Assembly (NCBI GenBank): GCA_016937995.1
Contig: JAFGVM010000048.1
Coordinates: 1-20,443 of the forward strand
Source: Candidatus Delongbacteria bacterium
GTDB taxonomy: Bacteria; UBA4055
Direction of reading: 5' to 3'
DNA: 20,443 nt
In this document: piece after piece, positions 1-8,233 of the stretch
How positions within the stretch are numbered: the first letter of the stretch is position 1
Layout of the letters: the number at the start of each line of letters is the position of its first letter
Position numbers and translations under genes: made by a program
Notes under the pieces: generated by a model
Told to the model about the DNA's origin: nothing
The model's database searches: none
What the model saw: only the letters and a program-made list of their open reading frames with translations

Positions 1-908
1 ACTCCCTGGTACAAAGCGACGGTTATCTGCATAGGAAGAGCTTGAGGAACAACCGCTACAGCAACACCGATCGCATAGATCAGTGCACTATTAATACCGA
101 AATCAAGATAAATACTTCCACCGAACAGAAATGCTGCGATCACGACCGCAAATATCGTTAATCTGTTGGCAACGACTGTTAATTCTTTCTGTAACGGAGA
201 CTGAGAAGTATCTTCATCTTGTGTCATATTAGCGATCTTACCCATTTCAGTGTTCATTCCGGTAGCAATAACAATTCCCTTTGCATTCCCGGAAGCAACA
301 GTGGTACCGAGATAAACCATGTTATCCCTGTCAGCAAGTCCGCAATTTTTTGAAATTAAATTACTATGTTTATTCTGAGGTAAAGATTCCCCGGTCAGAG
401 AAACATCATTGGTCTTTAAATTAAATGATTCAAGTATTCTAACATCAGCAGGAACTTTGTCTCCTTCATCCAAACTTACAATATCTCCGATAACCAGATT
501 TTCCTGATTCAGTTCCGATATTTTACCGTCTCTGATAACCTTTGATGGGGATTGAACGAGTCTTTTCAGAGATTCAACGATCTTTTCAGCCTTGAATTCC
601 TGCATAAAACCAATGACAGCATTAAGAATTACGATCAACAGCATAATAGTACCGTCACTGTAACTGCCGATAGAAAAAGAAATACCCGCAGCAACCAAAA
701 GCATTATCATGAAAACATCTTTCAGCTGAAGAAGAAATTTAACTATATTAGAAACTCTTCTACCTGTAACAAGCTCATTCTTACCGTACTTCTCAGCACG
801 GATCTTAGCTTCATCCGAGGATAAACCGTTAATATCTGTAGTTAACTCGCTGAAAATCTCTTCAGCTTTCATTCTATAATATTTTTGATCTGACAAATTG
901 TACTCCAT
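1..908 (-). CDS. Cation-transporting P-type ATPase, N-terminal part (cut by window edge)
   Basis: This is the first 302 residues of a P-type ATPase that would pump a cation across the inner membrane using ATP. Its 3' end lies beyond the left edge. I translated it from the reverse complement, starting at the ATG at 906-908. Visible parts are a cation-ATPase N-terminal domain (about 1-55, with YGKNEL at 41-46), two membrane segments (about 63-82 and 86-103), the actuator domain with the TGES dephosphorylation loop at 172-175, and a third hydrophobic segment (about 250-268). A fourth membrane segment then carries PQALP at 288-292. The phosphorylation site DKTGT lies outside the window. In Ca2+ pumps of the P2A type this place reads PEGLP, and the Glu binds the ion. 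Here it is Gln, so the transported ion should not be assumed to be Ca2+. Family assignment is firm; substrate is open. Confidence 0.9.
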   Translation of the reverse strand, partial: MEYNLSDQKYYRMKAEEIFSELTTDINGLSSDEAKIRAEKYGKNELVTGRRVSNIVKFLLQLKDVFMIMLLVAAGISFSIGSYSDGTIMLLIVILNAVIGFMQEFKAEKIVESLKRLVQSPSKVIRDGKISELNQENLVIGDIVSLDEGDKVPADVRILESFNLKTNDVSLTGESLPQNKHSNLISKNCGLADRDNMVYLGTTVASGNAKGIVIATGMNTEMGKIANMTQDEDTSQSPLQKELTVVANRLTIFAVVIAAFLFGGSIYLDFGINSALIYAIGVAVAVVPQALPMQITVALYQG

Positions 909-1106
909 TTTGCGGTAGGTTAATATTTAATCAAATTAACAATTTAAAGTGGTAAATTCAAGGTTGAAATTTATTATTAAAATGCACTTACAAATTTATG
1001 CTAAAAAGCGAAGCCACTCCTTACATTAATTATCCGACTGGCATGAGATGAAGAAACGCGATTTATCGGATCTTTCAGAACATTGAATGTCAAGGGGATT
1101 ATGATT

Positions 1107-1140
1107 GCCTTGATCTTTTTGTTACTTTTTGTATCAAGGC
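1107..1140. repeat. Inverted repeat with 8-bp arms
   Basis: GCCTTGAT at 1107-1114 pairs perfectly with ATCAAGGC at 1133-1140 around an 18-nt spacer, which itself holds two copies of CTTTTTGT. It lies in the gene-free region upstream of the P-type ATPase gene and is probably part of a dispersed intergenic repeat. There is no terminal T-run on either strand that would make it a clear terminator. Confidence 0.5.
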
Positions 1141-1183
1141 AAAAATTAAAAGTCCTCTACGCTTTTAAATTCGAATAAAAAAA

Positions 1184-1250
1184 GATTCTGAATCGAGTCC
1201 AGAATGACGGTTTGATAGATTGCCACGCATCTATGATGCTCGCAATGACA
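1184..1250. repeat. Two adjacent hairpin-type intergenic repeats
   Basis: The first unit has arms ATTCTG (1185-1190) and CAGAAT (1200-1205). The second is a longer interrupted palindrome: ATTGC (1219-1223), GCATC (1227-1231), GATGC (1235-1239) and GCAAT (1242-1246), with a TAT loop. Both resemble sequences I remember as common intergenic repeats in several bacterial phyla (CATTCTGGA... and TGTCATTGCGAG...GGCAATC on the opposite strand). That resemblance is from memory; the inverted symmetry is seen directly. Confidence 0.55.
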
Positions 1251-1335
1251 AGATGTGGTTTCCCGGAGCGAGTCCGAGAATAACAGCGGATCAAAGAACG
1301 AACTTATCACTCATCACTTACAACTTATCACTATT

Positions 1336-1354
1336 AAAAAAGTGTGACTTTTTT
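1336..1354 (-). terminator. Weak AT-only terminator-like hairpin after the DnaJ-like gene
   Basis: AAAAAAGT and ACTTTTTT form an 8-bp stem around a 3-nt loop and leave a T-run on the minus strand, right at the stop codon of the DjlA-like gene. The stem has one G-C pair only, so termination would be weak. Nothing stronger is visible downstream. Confidence 0.35.
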
Positions 1355-2121
1355 TATGACTCCATTATTCTATCATAAGCATCTTTAATATTAATGAACT
1401 TCTCGTTTGCGATCTTTACATACTCAGGACCAAGATGTGAGACTTTATCAGGGTGATATTTCTTTGTAAGAGTTCTATAAGCCTTTTTAACCTCATCTTT
1501 GGAACTGTTTTTAGGTATTCCAAGAATATCATAAGCATTATCTAATTTGTCTCTGGATGAAAAAGTTCTTCTTCTACCGTCAGTGCTGCCTTTTTGAAAA
1601 GTAAAGAACATTGAAGCTATTCTGGAAAAATCGATACTGTAAATACCTAAATAAGAGGAAATTTCATGAAGAGCCTTGATCTCCTCATCCACTAAGACAC
1701 CATCATCGACAGCAAGTTTAAACAACAAATGTATCAATTCAAGCCTGAAAGGATAGCTACTTGAAGTTCTGATCTGAGAACAAACAGCTTTAACATCGAT
1801 ATCTTTTTCAAGCAGTGCCTTTAAAAGCTGCATCATTTCTTTGGCATTTTCCACACCAAAACTATTGACCAGATAATCCTTAACAAATAGAACCTCTGAT
1901 TTTTTTGTTATCCTGTCAGCTTTTATGACGACCGCAAATAAAATCACCAGCGAATAAGTAAATTCTGACCTTATTTTTTGATCACCGCTGAATATCCTCT
2001 TACTTTCTTCAGGTTTCTCGGATGACAAAAAACTACCCAACATTCCACCAAGCAGAGCTGCTATAGGTCCACCAATGAAAAACCCGACAGTTGCTCCCAA
2101 TAAAGTACCTTTAAAACTCAT
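1354..2121 (-). CDS. DjlA-like membrane-anchored DnaJ-domain protein
   Basis: This 255-aa protein is probably an inner-membrane co-chaperone that stimulates the ATPase of DnaK. Residues 1-33 form one glycine-rich hydrophobic segment, which would anchor it in the membrane. Residues about 45-175 are an all-helical TerB/DjlA-type region with acidic stretches. Residues about 192-255 are a J domain starting at NAYDILGIP, with the HPD motif required for DnaK stimulation at 223-225. The order membrane segment, TerB-like domain, C-terminal J domain and the total length match E. coli DjlA (about 270 aa). The start is ATG at 2121 with GAAGAG about 10 nt upstream. It stands alone: radC lies 70 bp upstream with a dyad-containing promoter between them. 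What clients it serves is unknown. Confidence 0.85.
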   Translation of the reverse strand: MSFKGTLLGATVGFFIGGPIAALLGGMLGSFLSSEKPEESKRIFSGDQKIRSEFTYSLVILFAVVIKADRITKKSEVLFVKDYLVNSFGVENAKEMMQLLKALLEKDIDVKAVCSQIRTSSSYPFRLELIHLLFKLAVDDGVLVDEEIKALHEISSYLGIYSIDFSRIASMFFTFQKGSTDGRRRTFSSRDKLDNAYDILGIPKNSSKDEVKKAYRTLTKKYHPDKVSHLGPEYVKIANEKFINIKDAYDRIMES

Positions 2122-2152
2122 TTTATGATCTCTTCATATTATTTTACTGCCT

Positions 2153-2186
2153 ATAAAGATAATATTTAAATTGACATTTGTCAATT
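2153..2186 (-). promoter_or_regulatory. Candidate djlA-like promoter containing an 18-bp dyad
   Basis: AATTGACA (2169-2176), TT, TGTCAATT (2179-2186) is a perfect palindrome. Its arms each contain TTGACA, the -35 consensus. On the minus strand TTGACA is followed after 17 nt by TATCTT, placing a sigma-70-like promoter about 30 nt ahead of the DjlA-like start codon. The dyad could alternatively be a terminator stem for radC, but no T-run follows it. Confidence 0.4.
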
Positions 2187-2191
2187 ATTCA

Positions 2192-2875
2192 TCACATTTT
2201 CATTTTCTCATTGTAACTGTAAAATGAATCTGCACCTATGATAACATGATCCGTCAATGGAATATTCATCACATTCCCCGCTTCTTTCAGCATTTTAGTT
2301 ATCTTATCATCATTTTTTGAAGGTTCAGGATCTCCACTAGGATGATTATGAACTACTATCAAACTGCTTGCTGAGAACTCAACAGCAGCTTTGAACACCT
2401 CTCTCGGATGGACCAATGCACCAGAAAGATGACCGATACTGATTATTTCATCATGGATCACATAATTCTTTGTATTCAGATACAAACCTCTGAAATGTTC
2501 TTTAACTAATGTTGACATATCCTTTGTGTATTCAAATACATCCTCGGGACCTCTTATAAGAGTTCGTGATCTTGAATTTGAACTGTAAAATCTTCTTCCC
2601 AGTTCGAATGCTGCTATCAACTTGCAGGAATTCACCTCACCGATCTTTAAGTTCTCATTAAGTTTCCTAGGGTCAGTCTCTTTAAGTAAGGTCTTTGATC
2701 CATAATCGTTGATTATCCTCTCAGAAATAGTAAAGACACTTTCATTTCTATTTCCCTTTCCAATGAGAACCGCAACTAACTCAGATAAGTTCATTTCATT
2801 GACCAGACCTTCTACCATTTTTTCTCTCGGCATCTTTCCACTACCCAATTTCATTAAATCATACTCTGTTTTCAT
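2192..2875 (-). CDS. radC: RadC family protein (JAB/MPN metalloprotease fold)
   Basis: RadC proteins carry an N-terminal helix-hairpin-helix-like region and a C-terminal JAB/MPN domain; despite the name, a repair role is not established. Here the N-terminal part has the family's MPREKM and LSELVAVLIGKG segments. The metal-binding motif HNHPSGDPEPS is at about 176-186, with the conserved HPRE segment about 20 residues before it. I chose the ATG at 2875 (227 aa), which has GAGAG in front of it and gives the usual family length. The frame stays open to a TTG at 2911, but that lies next to promoter-like sequence. The gene is intact, with zinc ligands present, and is not flanked by mobile-element genes. 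Confidence 0.9.
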   Translation of the reverse strand: MKTEYDLMKLGSGKMPREKMVEGLVNEMNLSELVAVLIGKGNRNESVFTISERIINDYGSKTLLKETDPRKLNENLKIGEVNSCKLIAAFELGRRFYSSNSRSRTLIRGPEDVFEYTKDMSTLVKEHFRGLYLNTKNYVIHDEIISIGHLSGALVHPREVFKAAVEFSASSLIVVHNHPSGDPEPSKNDDKITKMLKEAGNVMNIPLTDHVIIGADSFYSYNEKMKM

Positions 2876-2993
2876 TTTTTCTCTCACGTATCTTTTAAGT
2901 AATTTTATCAAATATAAGCAACTTACCAGGTCAAATAGTGAACTTGTGAGGAAATATTCATTAGTTATTAGTTTTCTGTGAATAGTTTAAAAT

Positions 2994-3016
2994 AAAAAAG
3001 CTCCCAAACGGGAGCT
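2994..3016 (-). terminator. Intrinsic terminator of panD
   Basis: AGCTCCC and GGGAGCT (2999-3016, AAAC in the middle) form a 7-bp GC-rich stem followed on the minus strand by a run of T (2994-2999). It sits 26 bp past the panD stop codon. Confidence 0.85.
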
Positions 3017-3041
3017 GATTAATATTCTATGTCAAAATATT

Positions 3042-3413
3042 TTATCTCGGTTGATCTCTTGTAATTTTCTTAATCTTATTATCCCTGTCCAGCAGAACAC
3101 TGATACTCTTAAAATTTTCAAGCTCTTTTTCACTATAATCGGCATAACTGATTATGATTATCGGATCGCCGGGCTGGGTCAATCTTGCTATAGCACCGTT
3201 CATACAAATTGTACCGCTGCCTCTTTCACCCTCTATAGTGTAAGTTTCAGCTCTACTGCCGTTGTTGATATTTACGATCTGTACCTGCTCTCCGATCAAA
3301 ATATCAGCTGCTTCTAATAGATCTCTGTCAATAGTGATGCTACCTTCATAATTAAGATTAGCATCAGTTACTGTGGCTCTGTGGATCTTTGATTTTTTCA
3401 TTCTGCGAAGCAT
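3042..3413 (-). CDS. panD: Aspartate 1-decarboxylase proenzyme
   Basis: PanD decarboxylates L-aspartate to beta-alanine, the first step of the beta-alanine branch of pantothenate and coenzyme A synthesis. The 123-aa proenzyme cleaves itself between Gly24 and Ser25 (YEGS at 22-25), turning Ser25 into the pyruvoyl cofactor. Arg54 and Tyr58, which bind substrate and assist catalysis in the E. coli enzyme, are at the same positions, so the numbering supports this ATG. A GAAGG ribosome site lies 7-8 nt upstream. No other pantothenate genes are adjacent, so it is a single-gene unit closed by the terminator at 2994-3016. Identification is secure. Confidence 0.97.
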   Translation of the reverse strand: MLRRMKKSKIHRATVTDANLNYEGSITIDRDLLEAADILIGEQVQIVNINNGSRAETYTIEGERGSGTICMNGAIARLTQPGDPIIIISYADYSEKELENFKSISVLLDRDNKIKKITRDQPR

Positions 3414-3541
3414 TTTTTTACCTTCATTTTCTTATTAAGACTCTTTCTCTTTATGAGAGTCCCAAAGATAGTGAAAATATTCCCCCTTGTCAATGATGAC
3501 ATTAAGTATTGATCAGGGAATAAATATAACTATATAAAAAT

Positions 3542-3766
3542 TTATCTTACAAGATCAAGGAGATCTACTGAGAATCCGTCTTCCTTTGATGTATTTCCTT
3601 CGAACCATACACAAATTGGATCACCATCTTTAAGACCTTTATCTTTCCATGCTGCATCTATCAGAGTGAACGGCATTTTTTTCTCTTCGCCGATAATTGA
3701 TTTAATTGTCATATCAGGACCACCTGATCTCAATCTAACTACACTTCCCTTTTTGTAATTTGCCAT
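3542..3766 (-). CDS. Small YodC-like (DUF2158) protein
   Basis: This 74-aa protein fits the YodC/DUF2158 family of short proteins of unknown function. It opens with the typical 'KKGSVVRLRSGGPDMTI' pattern and has a later 'ICVWFEGN' segment ahead of a C-terminal 'DLLDLV'. I chose the ATG at 3766, which has GGAG 6 nt upstream; a TTG two codons earlier would overlap that ribosome site. Compared with short family members it has an insertion of about 15 charged residues (EEKKMPFTLIDAAWKDKG) between the two halves. It has no signal peptide or membrane segment and lies alone between the ABC exporter and panD. Confidence 0.75.
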   Translation of the reverse strand: MANYKKGSVVRLRSGGPDMTIKSIIGEEKKMPFTLIDAAWKDKGLKDGDPICVWFEGNTSKEDGFSVDLLDLVR

Positions 3767-3802
3767 TTCCAACTCCAGTTTGATTTGTTTATCATCAATG
3801 AA

Positions 3803-3831
3803 ATATAATGCTCAATAGAACTCTAACGCAA
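3803..3831 (-). promoter_or_regulatory. Candidate sigma-70-like promoter of the DUF2158 gene
   Basis: On the minus strand TTGCGT (3826-3831) is followed after 17 nt by TTATAT (3803-3808), about 37 nt ahead of the ATG at 3766. Spacing and hexamers are reasonable, but there is no independent support. Confidence 0.35.
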
Positions 3832-3867
3832 CACTAAAGTTTTGTTCAAAATATATTAAAATACCTG

Positions 3868-5637
3868 TTACTCAATTCCTGTCTGTGTCCAGTAAAGATT
3901 GGCATATAAATTTTTCATTTTCATCAATTCGTGATGAGTTCCCTGTTCAACTAGTTCTCCGTGATCAAGAACTATTATCTTATCTGCGTGTTCTATTGTT
4001 GAAAGTCTATGAGCTATGATTATTGATGTTCTACCTTTCAGAAGTTTTTCCATGCTTCTCTGTATCTCAGCTTCGGTATATGGATCTATTGAACTTGTAG
4101 CTTCATCCATTATCAGTATCTCAGGATCAAAGGTTAAAGCTCTAGAGAATGACAACAGCTGTCTTTCACCGAAAGAAAGATTACTTCCATCCTCAGACAG
4201 TTCTGTCTCGAAACCCTGAGGAAAACTTTTCAGATAATTGTAAATACCCATTTTTTTTGTGGCTTCTACAACTTTTTCCTCAGAGATATCGTTTCTAAGA
4301 ACTCTCAGATTATCCATAATATTTCCGGGGAAAAGAAAGATATCCTGCAGCACAAGACTCATCTTTGACCTTAATGTACTCTGTTTAATATCTTTCAGAT
4401 CTACTCCGTCGATCAGAATGCTACCACTGTCAGGATCGTAAAATCTTGAAAGTAATGAGATAATAGTGGTCTTTCCTGATCCTGTAGCTCCGACGATCGC
4501 AACGGTCGTACCCTTATCTATTGTGATCGAGAGGTTTTTCAATACAGGCTTATCCGGTTCATACTGGAATGAAACATTTTTGAACTCAATCTTCTCTGAA
4601 AAATTCAGCTCAGTAACAGGATCATCACTATCCTTTACTTCCGGTTCTGTATCAAGTATCTCGAATATTCTGTCGGCGGCCCCGAAAGCTCTTTGAAGTT
4701 CTCTTATCTGCTCAGAGATCATTATTAATGGCTGTATTGCAAGTTGAATATATTGAATAAACATCCATACAGTACCAATTGTTATCATATCCTGCTGGAT
4801 CCAGTCAACAGCATTGTATAATATCAATGCAATTACCACCTGTGGACACAACATCATTACGAACCAGATACTCTGTTCCATTATATAAATTTTGAATTCA
4901 TACCATCTTTTCTCTTCATTCATTTTATGGAATTTTTTTCGAGACCAATTAAGATTATTCAAATTCCTAAGTAATGGAATAGCTTTTATATGCTCACTGA
5001 GAAAATTAACTATTACTGCATAAAGTTCCCTTTCTTTTCTGAACATCGGTCTCATCTTACTGAAGATCAAATATGTTCCGAGTAAGTAGATGGGGCTTAT
5101 TGCCAGAACAAATAATGTCAGTTTTACATTTGTGGCAAGCATTATAGACACAGCTATAAAAATATTCAGTATACCATTAAGAAGAGATAGTCCTATTGAT
5201 GAAAACAACATGAACAGTTTCTGAGAATCAGCTTCGATCCGGCTTATCAAACGACCGCTTCCAAGTTTATCAAAGAATGAAATTGAAAGTGTCATTATAT
5301 GTTTCAGCATCACATTTTTGATATTATTTACAATGTCTATTCCCATGAATCCGACTATTATCATCTCAAAATATTGAATTGCACCGAATAATATCAGCAA
5401 TACAAGATAGAGACTGGCATATTTGAAAACCAGGTTAAGATCCTTTGAAGGGATTGCATTATCGACCATTTCCCTGAAAACCAAAGGCAATGTTGCATTA
5501 AGAGCAGTAGTTAAAATAACTGCCAGAATTGCAAGAATAATTGCTTTCTCATGCCCTTTAAAAAATTTCAGTATCCTTTTCAGTGTAGAAGCAGATACTT
5601 TAGATTTTATATGTTCTTCCGGTCCTTCTTTTCTCAT
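3868..5637 (-). CDS. ABC exporter, fused permease and ATPase half-transporter
   Basis: This 589-aa protein has the MsbA/BmrCD-type architecture: a six-helix exporter domain (about 30-320) followed by a nucleotide-binding domain (about 345-585). It would work as a dimer in the inner membrane to expel lipid, drug or peptide. Seen directly are Walker A GATGSGKTT (about 382-390), the signature LSFGERQ, Walker B ILIMDEATSS with the catalytic Glu intact, and an H-loop in IIIAHRLST. LSFGE in place of LSGGQ is a known variation and both ATP-hydrolysis residues are kept. There is no partner half-transporter beside it, so a homodimer is most likely. No good ribosome site precedes the ATG. Substrate cannot be read from sequence. 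Confidence 0.93.
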   Translation of the reverse strand: MRKEGPEEHIKSKVSASTLKRILKFFKGHEKAIILAILAVILTTALNATLPLVFREMVDNAIPSKDLNLVFKYASLYLVLLILFGAIQYFEMIIVGFMGIDIVNNIKNVMLKHIMTLSISFFDKLGSGRLISRIEADSQKLFMLFSSIGLSLLNGILNIFIAVSIMLATNVKLTLFVLAISPIYLLGTYLIFSKMRPMFRKERELYAVIVNFLSEHIKAIPLLRNLNNLNWSRKKFHKMNEEKRWYEFKIYIMEQSIWFVMMLCPQVVIALILYNAVDWIQQDMITIGTVWMFIQYIQLAIQPLIMISEQIRELQRAFGAADRIFEILDTEPEVKDSDDPVTELNFSEKIEFKNVSFQYEPDKPVLKNLSITIDKGTTVAIVGATGSGKTTIISLLSRFYDPDSGSILIDGVDLKDIKQSTLRSKMSLVLQDIFLFPGNIMDNLRVLRNDISEEKVVEATKKMGIYNYLKSFPQGFETELSEDGSNLSFGERQLLSFSRALTFDPEILIMDEATSSIDPYTEAEIQRSMEKLLKGRTSIIIAHRLSTIEHADKIIVLDHGELVEQGTHHELMKMKNLYANLYWTQTGIE

Positions 5638-5693
5638 GGTCTGTAAGATATAAAATAAAGTTAGGATTTACGATATGTTTTTTGGATTTGTCG

Positions 5694-5728
5694 TTAAAAA
5701 AATAGGGCGTAATAAATTACGCCCCTAC
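5694..5728 (-). terminator. REP-like hairpin acting as terminator of the lipoprotein gene
   Basis: GGGCGTAAT (5705-5713), AA, ATTACGCCC (5716-5724) is a perfect 9-bp-stem hairpin. On the minus strand it is preceded by GTAG (5725-5728) and followed by TATTTTTTT, so it has both the REP layout (GTAG at the foot of a palindrome) and the layout of an intrinsic terminator. It lies 40 bp past the lipoprotein stop codon. Confidence 0.75.
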
Positions 5729-5767
5729 TTGATCATTGGAAATTCCGTGTTCGATATTGGATATTAA

Positions 5768-7339
5768 CTATTTCCCGACAGGCACAGTAAATATCCCTCT
5801 CAGATCCTCTGAAGCTGAAATAAGCTGCTCAACTCCACTGTCAATAGCAGTTCCTTTATCAGCCCAGATCTTCCACTGATAGATCTGGCCCGGGATTAAA
5901 GCCTGTGTCGCTGTTCCGTCAAAATCATACTCAATACTTGTTACAGAATCATCAATATACCCGTGATTCACATTACCTGCTGCATCAAATCCACCCCATA
6001 GAATATTTCCACTGAGATCTCTAACTTCTATAATATATTCCTTAGTTGAGGGATATGGCACCCACGAAAATGTCGGTACTATTGAATCCGCTACAAAAGC
6101 ATATATTGAATCTGCAGGATTAGTCGGAGATATCATCTTAATTGAACCCGTAACACTAAAATTCAATGTCGTATTGTTATCTGTAGGGAATGAAACATTT
6201 AAAGCACCCGGATTTTTGAATATCCAATCAGGATCCATAACATATCCATCATTTCCGAATGATGCCCATGCCATAAAATCTCCTTCAGGAATGCCACTGA
6301 AAGAATAATTACCGCCGATCTCTTGTGTGATCATTCCGGGAATAACTTGCATTGTCTCAGGATCTCTCATTACAATATCAACATCCAGAGTATCTGTAGT
6401 TGCAAGGAATGTAACCGATCCCGATAAATTTGAACCTGTTACTTCTAAAACATTGATCGTTACTGAATCTGATTGAGCAACAGCTGAAATAGTCGAAGTA
6501 ACTACAGAATCTGTAACATATCCCTGCTTGTAGGCGGCAATATCGTATGTTGCATAAGGTAGATTATAAAGAATAAAGTAACCGTCAGGTCCTGAGGATG
6601 CCGCAAAGTAGTTTGATGATCCTGCATCGTCTGCAAGTATCAGGAAATTGCTCATCGGAGGTTCTACATAACCTTGTATATAACCGATATCTGTTAAAAG
6701 ATTGTTGAATAATATTCTCTCTTGAACTGTTGTATCTTCTTTAACAACATAGAATGGAACAGGTGTTACTGTTGGAGCTGGAGAAGGGAAGTAACTTTGT
6801 GCAGTTACGTTCAGATAATAATTTCCTTCACCAATATTGAAGTTACAAATTCCATTTTCATCTGTAAAATCCCTGATTTCGGATTCATTTGTTTCTGCAT
6901 GGAAAACAACTACATTTGCATTAGGTACCGGTGCTCCCAGAATATCCTTTACGATTATCTTCAGCATAGTTACTGGTCTCATATAAATTTCTTTTGTCGT
7001 TGTTCTCTCACTTTTTACGACGAAAGTATCAGGCTGGGTTCCATATTCCGGTACCGATTCAAAACCGTTGGCTGTGATATTAAGATAATAATCTCCACTG
7101 GTTATTTCAAAAACGACCTGACCGTATTCGTCTGTAAGATCATTCTTTGCAAGTTCTCCATCTGAAGCATATACTTTAACATCTGCACCTTCAATGAGAG
7201 TTACTGAGTCAGCACCGTTTATTGTAATAACCTTCAGTATTGTAGGATCAGGTGACCCGTCATCGTCGCTGCAGCTGATCATCAGAACCAGTGATATTAT
7301 TACCGTAAGTGATAAAAATAGTTTAAAAAATTTCTTCAT
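5768..7339 (-). CDS. Large surface-type lipoprotein with repeated Ig-like/carboxypeptidase-regulatory domains
   Basis: This 523-aa protein is exported and lipid-anchored: residues 1-22 are a signal peptide ending in the lipobox MISC, with Cys23 as the modified residue. Three Asp residues follow Ser24, which resembles the acidic surface-export signal of Bacteroidetes lipoproteins. The body has two homologous units (about 35-125 and 126-215), each with 'TDE.G', then 'YYLN(I/V)TA', then a 'VVK' strand. Two more carboxypeptidase-regulatory-like units follow (about 220-295 and 300-370), and a C-terminal fibronectin-like domain (about 400-523) with W-x-P and 'YQWKIWA' patterns. There are no catalytic motifs, so a binding or adhesive surface role is inferred. 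The ATG has GGAG 6 nt upstream. The beta-barrel gene lies 93 bp upstream and may be co-transcribed. Confidence 0.8.
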   Translation of the reverse strand: MKKFFKLFLSLTVIISLVLMISCSDDDGSPDPTILKVITINGADSVTLIEGADVKVYASDGELAKNDLTDEYGQVVFEITSGDYYLNITANGFESVPEYGTQPDTFVVKSERTTTKEIYMRPVTMLKIIVKDILGAPVPNANVVVFHAETNESEIRDFTDENGICNFNIGEGNYYLNVTAQSYFPSPAPTVTPVPFYVVKEDTTVQERILFNNLLTDIGYIQGYVEPPMSNFLILADDAGSSNYFAASSGPDGYFILYNLPYATYDIAAYKQGYVTDSVVTSTISAVAQSDSVTINVLEVTGSNLSGSVTFLATTDTLDVDIVMRDPETMQVIPGMITQEIGGNYSFSGIPEGDFMAWASFGNDGYVMDPDWIFKNPGALNVSFPTDNNTTLNFSVTGSIKMISPTNPADSIYAFVADSIVPTFSWVPYPSTKEYIIEVRDLSGNILWGGFDAAGNVNHGYIDDSVTSIEYDFDGTATQALIPGQIYQWKIWADKGTAIDSGVEQLISASEDLRGIFTVPVGK

Positions 7340-7432
7340 GACAGCTCCTATATTTGATTCGTTACAACATATCTCTTACTGTTAATTTAAATATTTGTTA
7401 ACCTCATGTAAAGGACTAAATAAAATTCAAAA

Positions 7433-8053
7433 TTAAAAATCAAATTTAACTCCTGCAGAAATTCCAAGGTCATCAATCCCGGGTTGAGCAAGATAATCAT
7501 AAGTGATCTCTTCATCATTTATAGGATTATTCCTTTTTATATCATTTGTAATTTTTACCATTGAAAATCCCAGTTTTCTGAATTGAACGAACATAGAGAG
7601 TTTCTCAGAAATATTCATATCCAGTCCAAAAGTTACATATTGTCCAACTCCGAATGTTGAAGCTTCGCTGTCAAAATTGTCATTTTCTTCATTCCTTTTA
7701 TAAGAATAGAAACCTAACCCTAAACCGATATAAGGTTTTATACTACTGTTCGGAATAGATTGAAAATATAATAATTCTGCTTCAAGTGGTATACCTGTGA
7801 TAGAAACTTCAGTACTTTCATCATTGTCCGCAGGATCGGCATAGTCTATTTCTTCTTTGAATTGTGCTGAACCGAAGCCCACAGAAAAACCCAAAGTGAA
7901 CTTCTCATTGAATGACAAATAATAATGTCCGATCAAATGCTTTGGAGAATAGTTGTCAATACCGGCATAAGTACCTGTACCCATACTTACACCGAATTTC
8001 TGAGAGAAAGACACACATGTGATCACAAATAATGAGACGATTATTTTCTTCAT
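7433..8053 (-). CDS. Outer-membrane beta-barrel protein of the small porin-like type
   Basis: This 206-aa protein has a signal peptide (about 1-17, ending SFS before Gln18). Alternating aromatic/hydrophobic and polar residues follow, typical of an 8-strand outer-membrane beta-barrel (for example 'FTLGFSVGFGSAQF', 'PYIGLGLGFYSYKR', 'LGISAGVKFDF'). It ends in Phe, as outer-membrane barrels recognised by the BAM complex do. A GGAG ribosome site precedes the ATG. It is the upstream neighbour of the lipoprotein gene. The precise function is not recognisable; structural barrels of this sort include OmpA/OmpW-like proteins. Confidence 0.75.
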   Translation of the reverse strand: MKKIIVSLFVITCVSFSQKFGVSMGTGTYAGIDNYSPKHLIGHYYLSFNEKFTLGFSVGFGSAQFKEEIDYADPADNDESTEVSITGIPLEAELLYFQSIPNSSIKPYIGLGLGFYSYKRNEENDNFDSEASTFGVGQYVTFGLDMNISEKLSMFVQFRKLGFSMVKITNDIKRNNPINDEEITYDYLAQPGIDDLGISAGVKFDF

Positions 8054-8171
8054 TTTTCACTCCTGTTGTTGATTTTCTAGTATTGGAATTTATGCTTAAT
8101 TACCTGAATTGTAAAGATAGAAATTAATACAAAAAAGGAATACATCAATGAATATTGGTTTAAAAGAAAAT

Positions 8172-8228
8172 GGCGTAATGAATTACGCCCCTACGTGTTT
8201 TTGGGGTCGAATAGGAATCGACCCCTAC
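8172..8228 (-). repeat. Two tandem REP-like hairpins with GTAG heads
   Basis: Unit 1 is GGCGTAAT/ATTACGCC (8172-8189) with GTAG read on the minus strand at 8191-8194. Unit 2 is GGGTCGA/TCGACCC (8204-8224) with GTAG at 8225-8228. Both heads point the same way, 30-odd bp apart. The stems differ in sequence but keep the same head and a GGG start, as expected of REP-type elements. They lie between mutB and the beta-barrel gene. Confidence 0.6.
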
Positions 8229-8233
8229 ATATT

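Larger units (their letters stand above)
909..1353. other. Gene-free 445-bp stretch with several inverted repeats
   Basis: No credible gene was found on either strand. The stretch holds the 5' region of the P-type ATPase gene, an 8-bp-stem inverted repeat (1107-1140), two adjacent hairpin-forming repeats (1185-1205 and 1219-1246), and a set of GTGATAAGT-like direct repeats on the minus strand (about 1300-1334). These look like dispersed intergenic repeats rather than decayed coding sequence. Confidence 0.6.

Noticed and set aside
2192-2875. radC as a marker of a mobile or defence island
   Set aside because: RadC is often found on mobile elements, but the neighbours here are housekeeping genes and no integrase, transposase or defence gene is present.
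3439-3461. GACTCT/AGAGTC inverted repeat upstream of panD as a riboswitch or operator
   Set aside because: A 6-bp stem with an 11-nt loop in A/T-rich DNA is too weak to claim.
3868-5637. ABC signature LSFGE instead of LSGGQ as a sign of a dead transporter
   Set aside because: Such variants are common, and Walker A, Walker B with Glu and the H-loop are intact.
6722-7165. 147-codon open frame on the plus strand
   Set aside because: It lies wholly inside the lipoprotein gene on the other strand and its Cys/Ile/Tyr-rich translation shows no domain or ribosome site.
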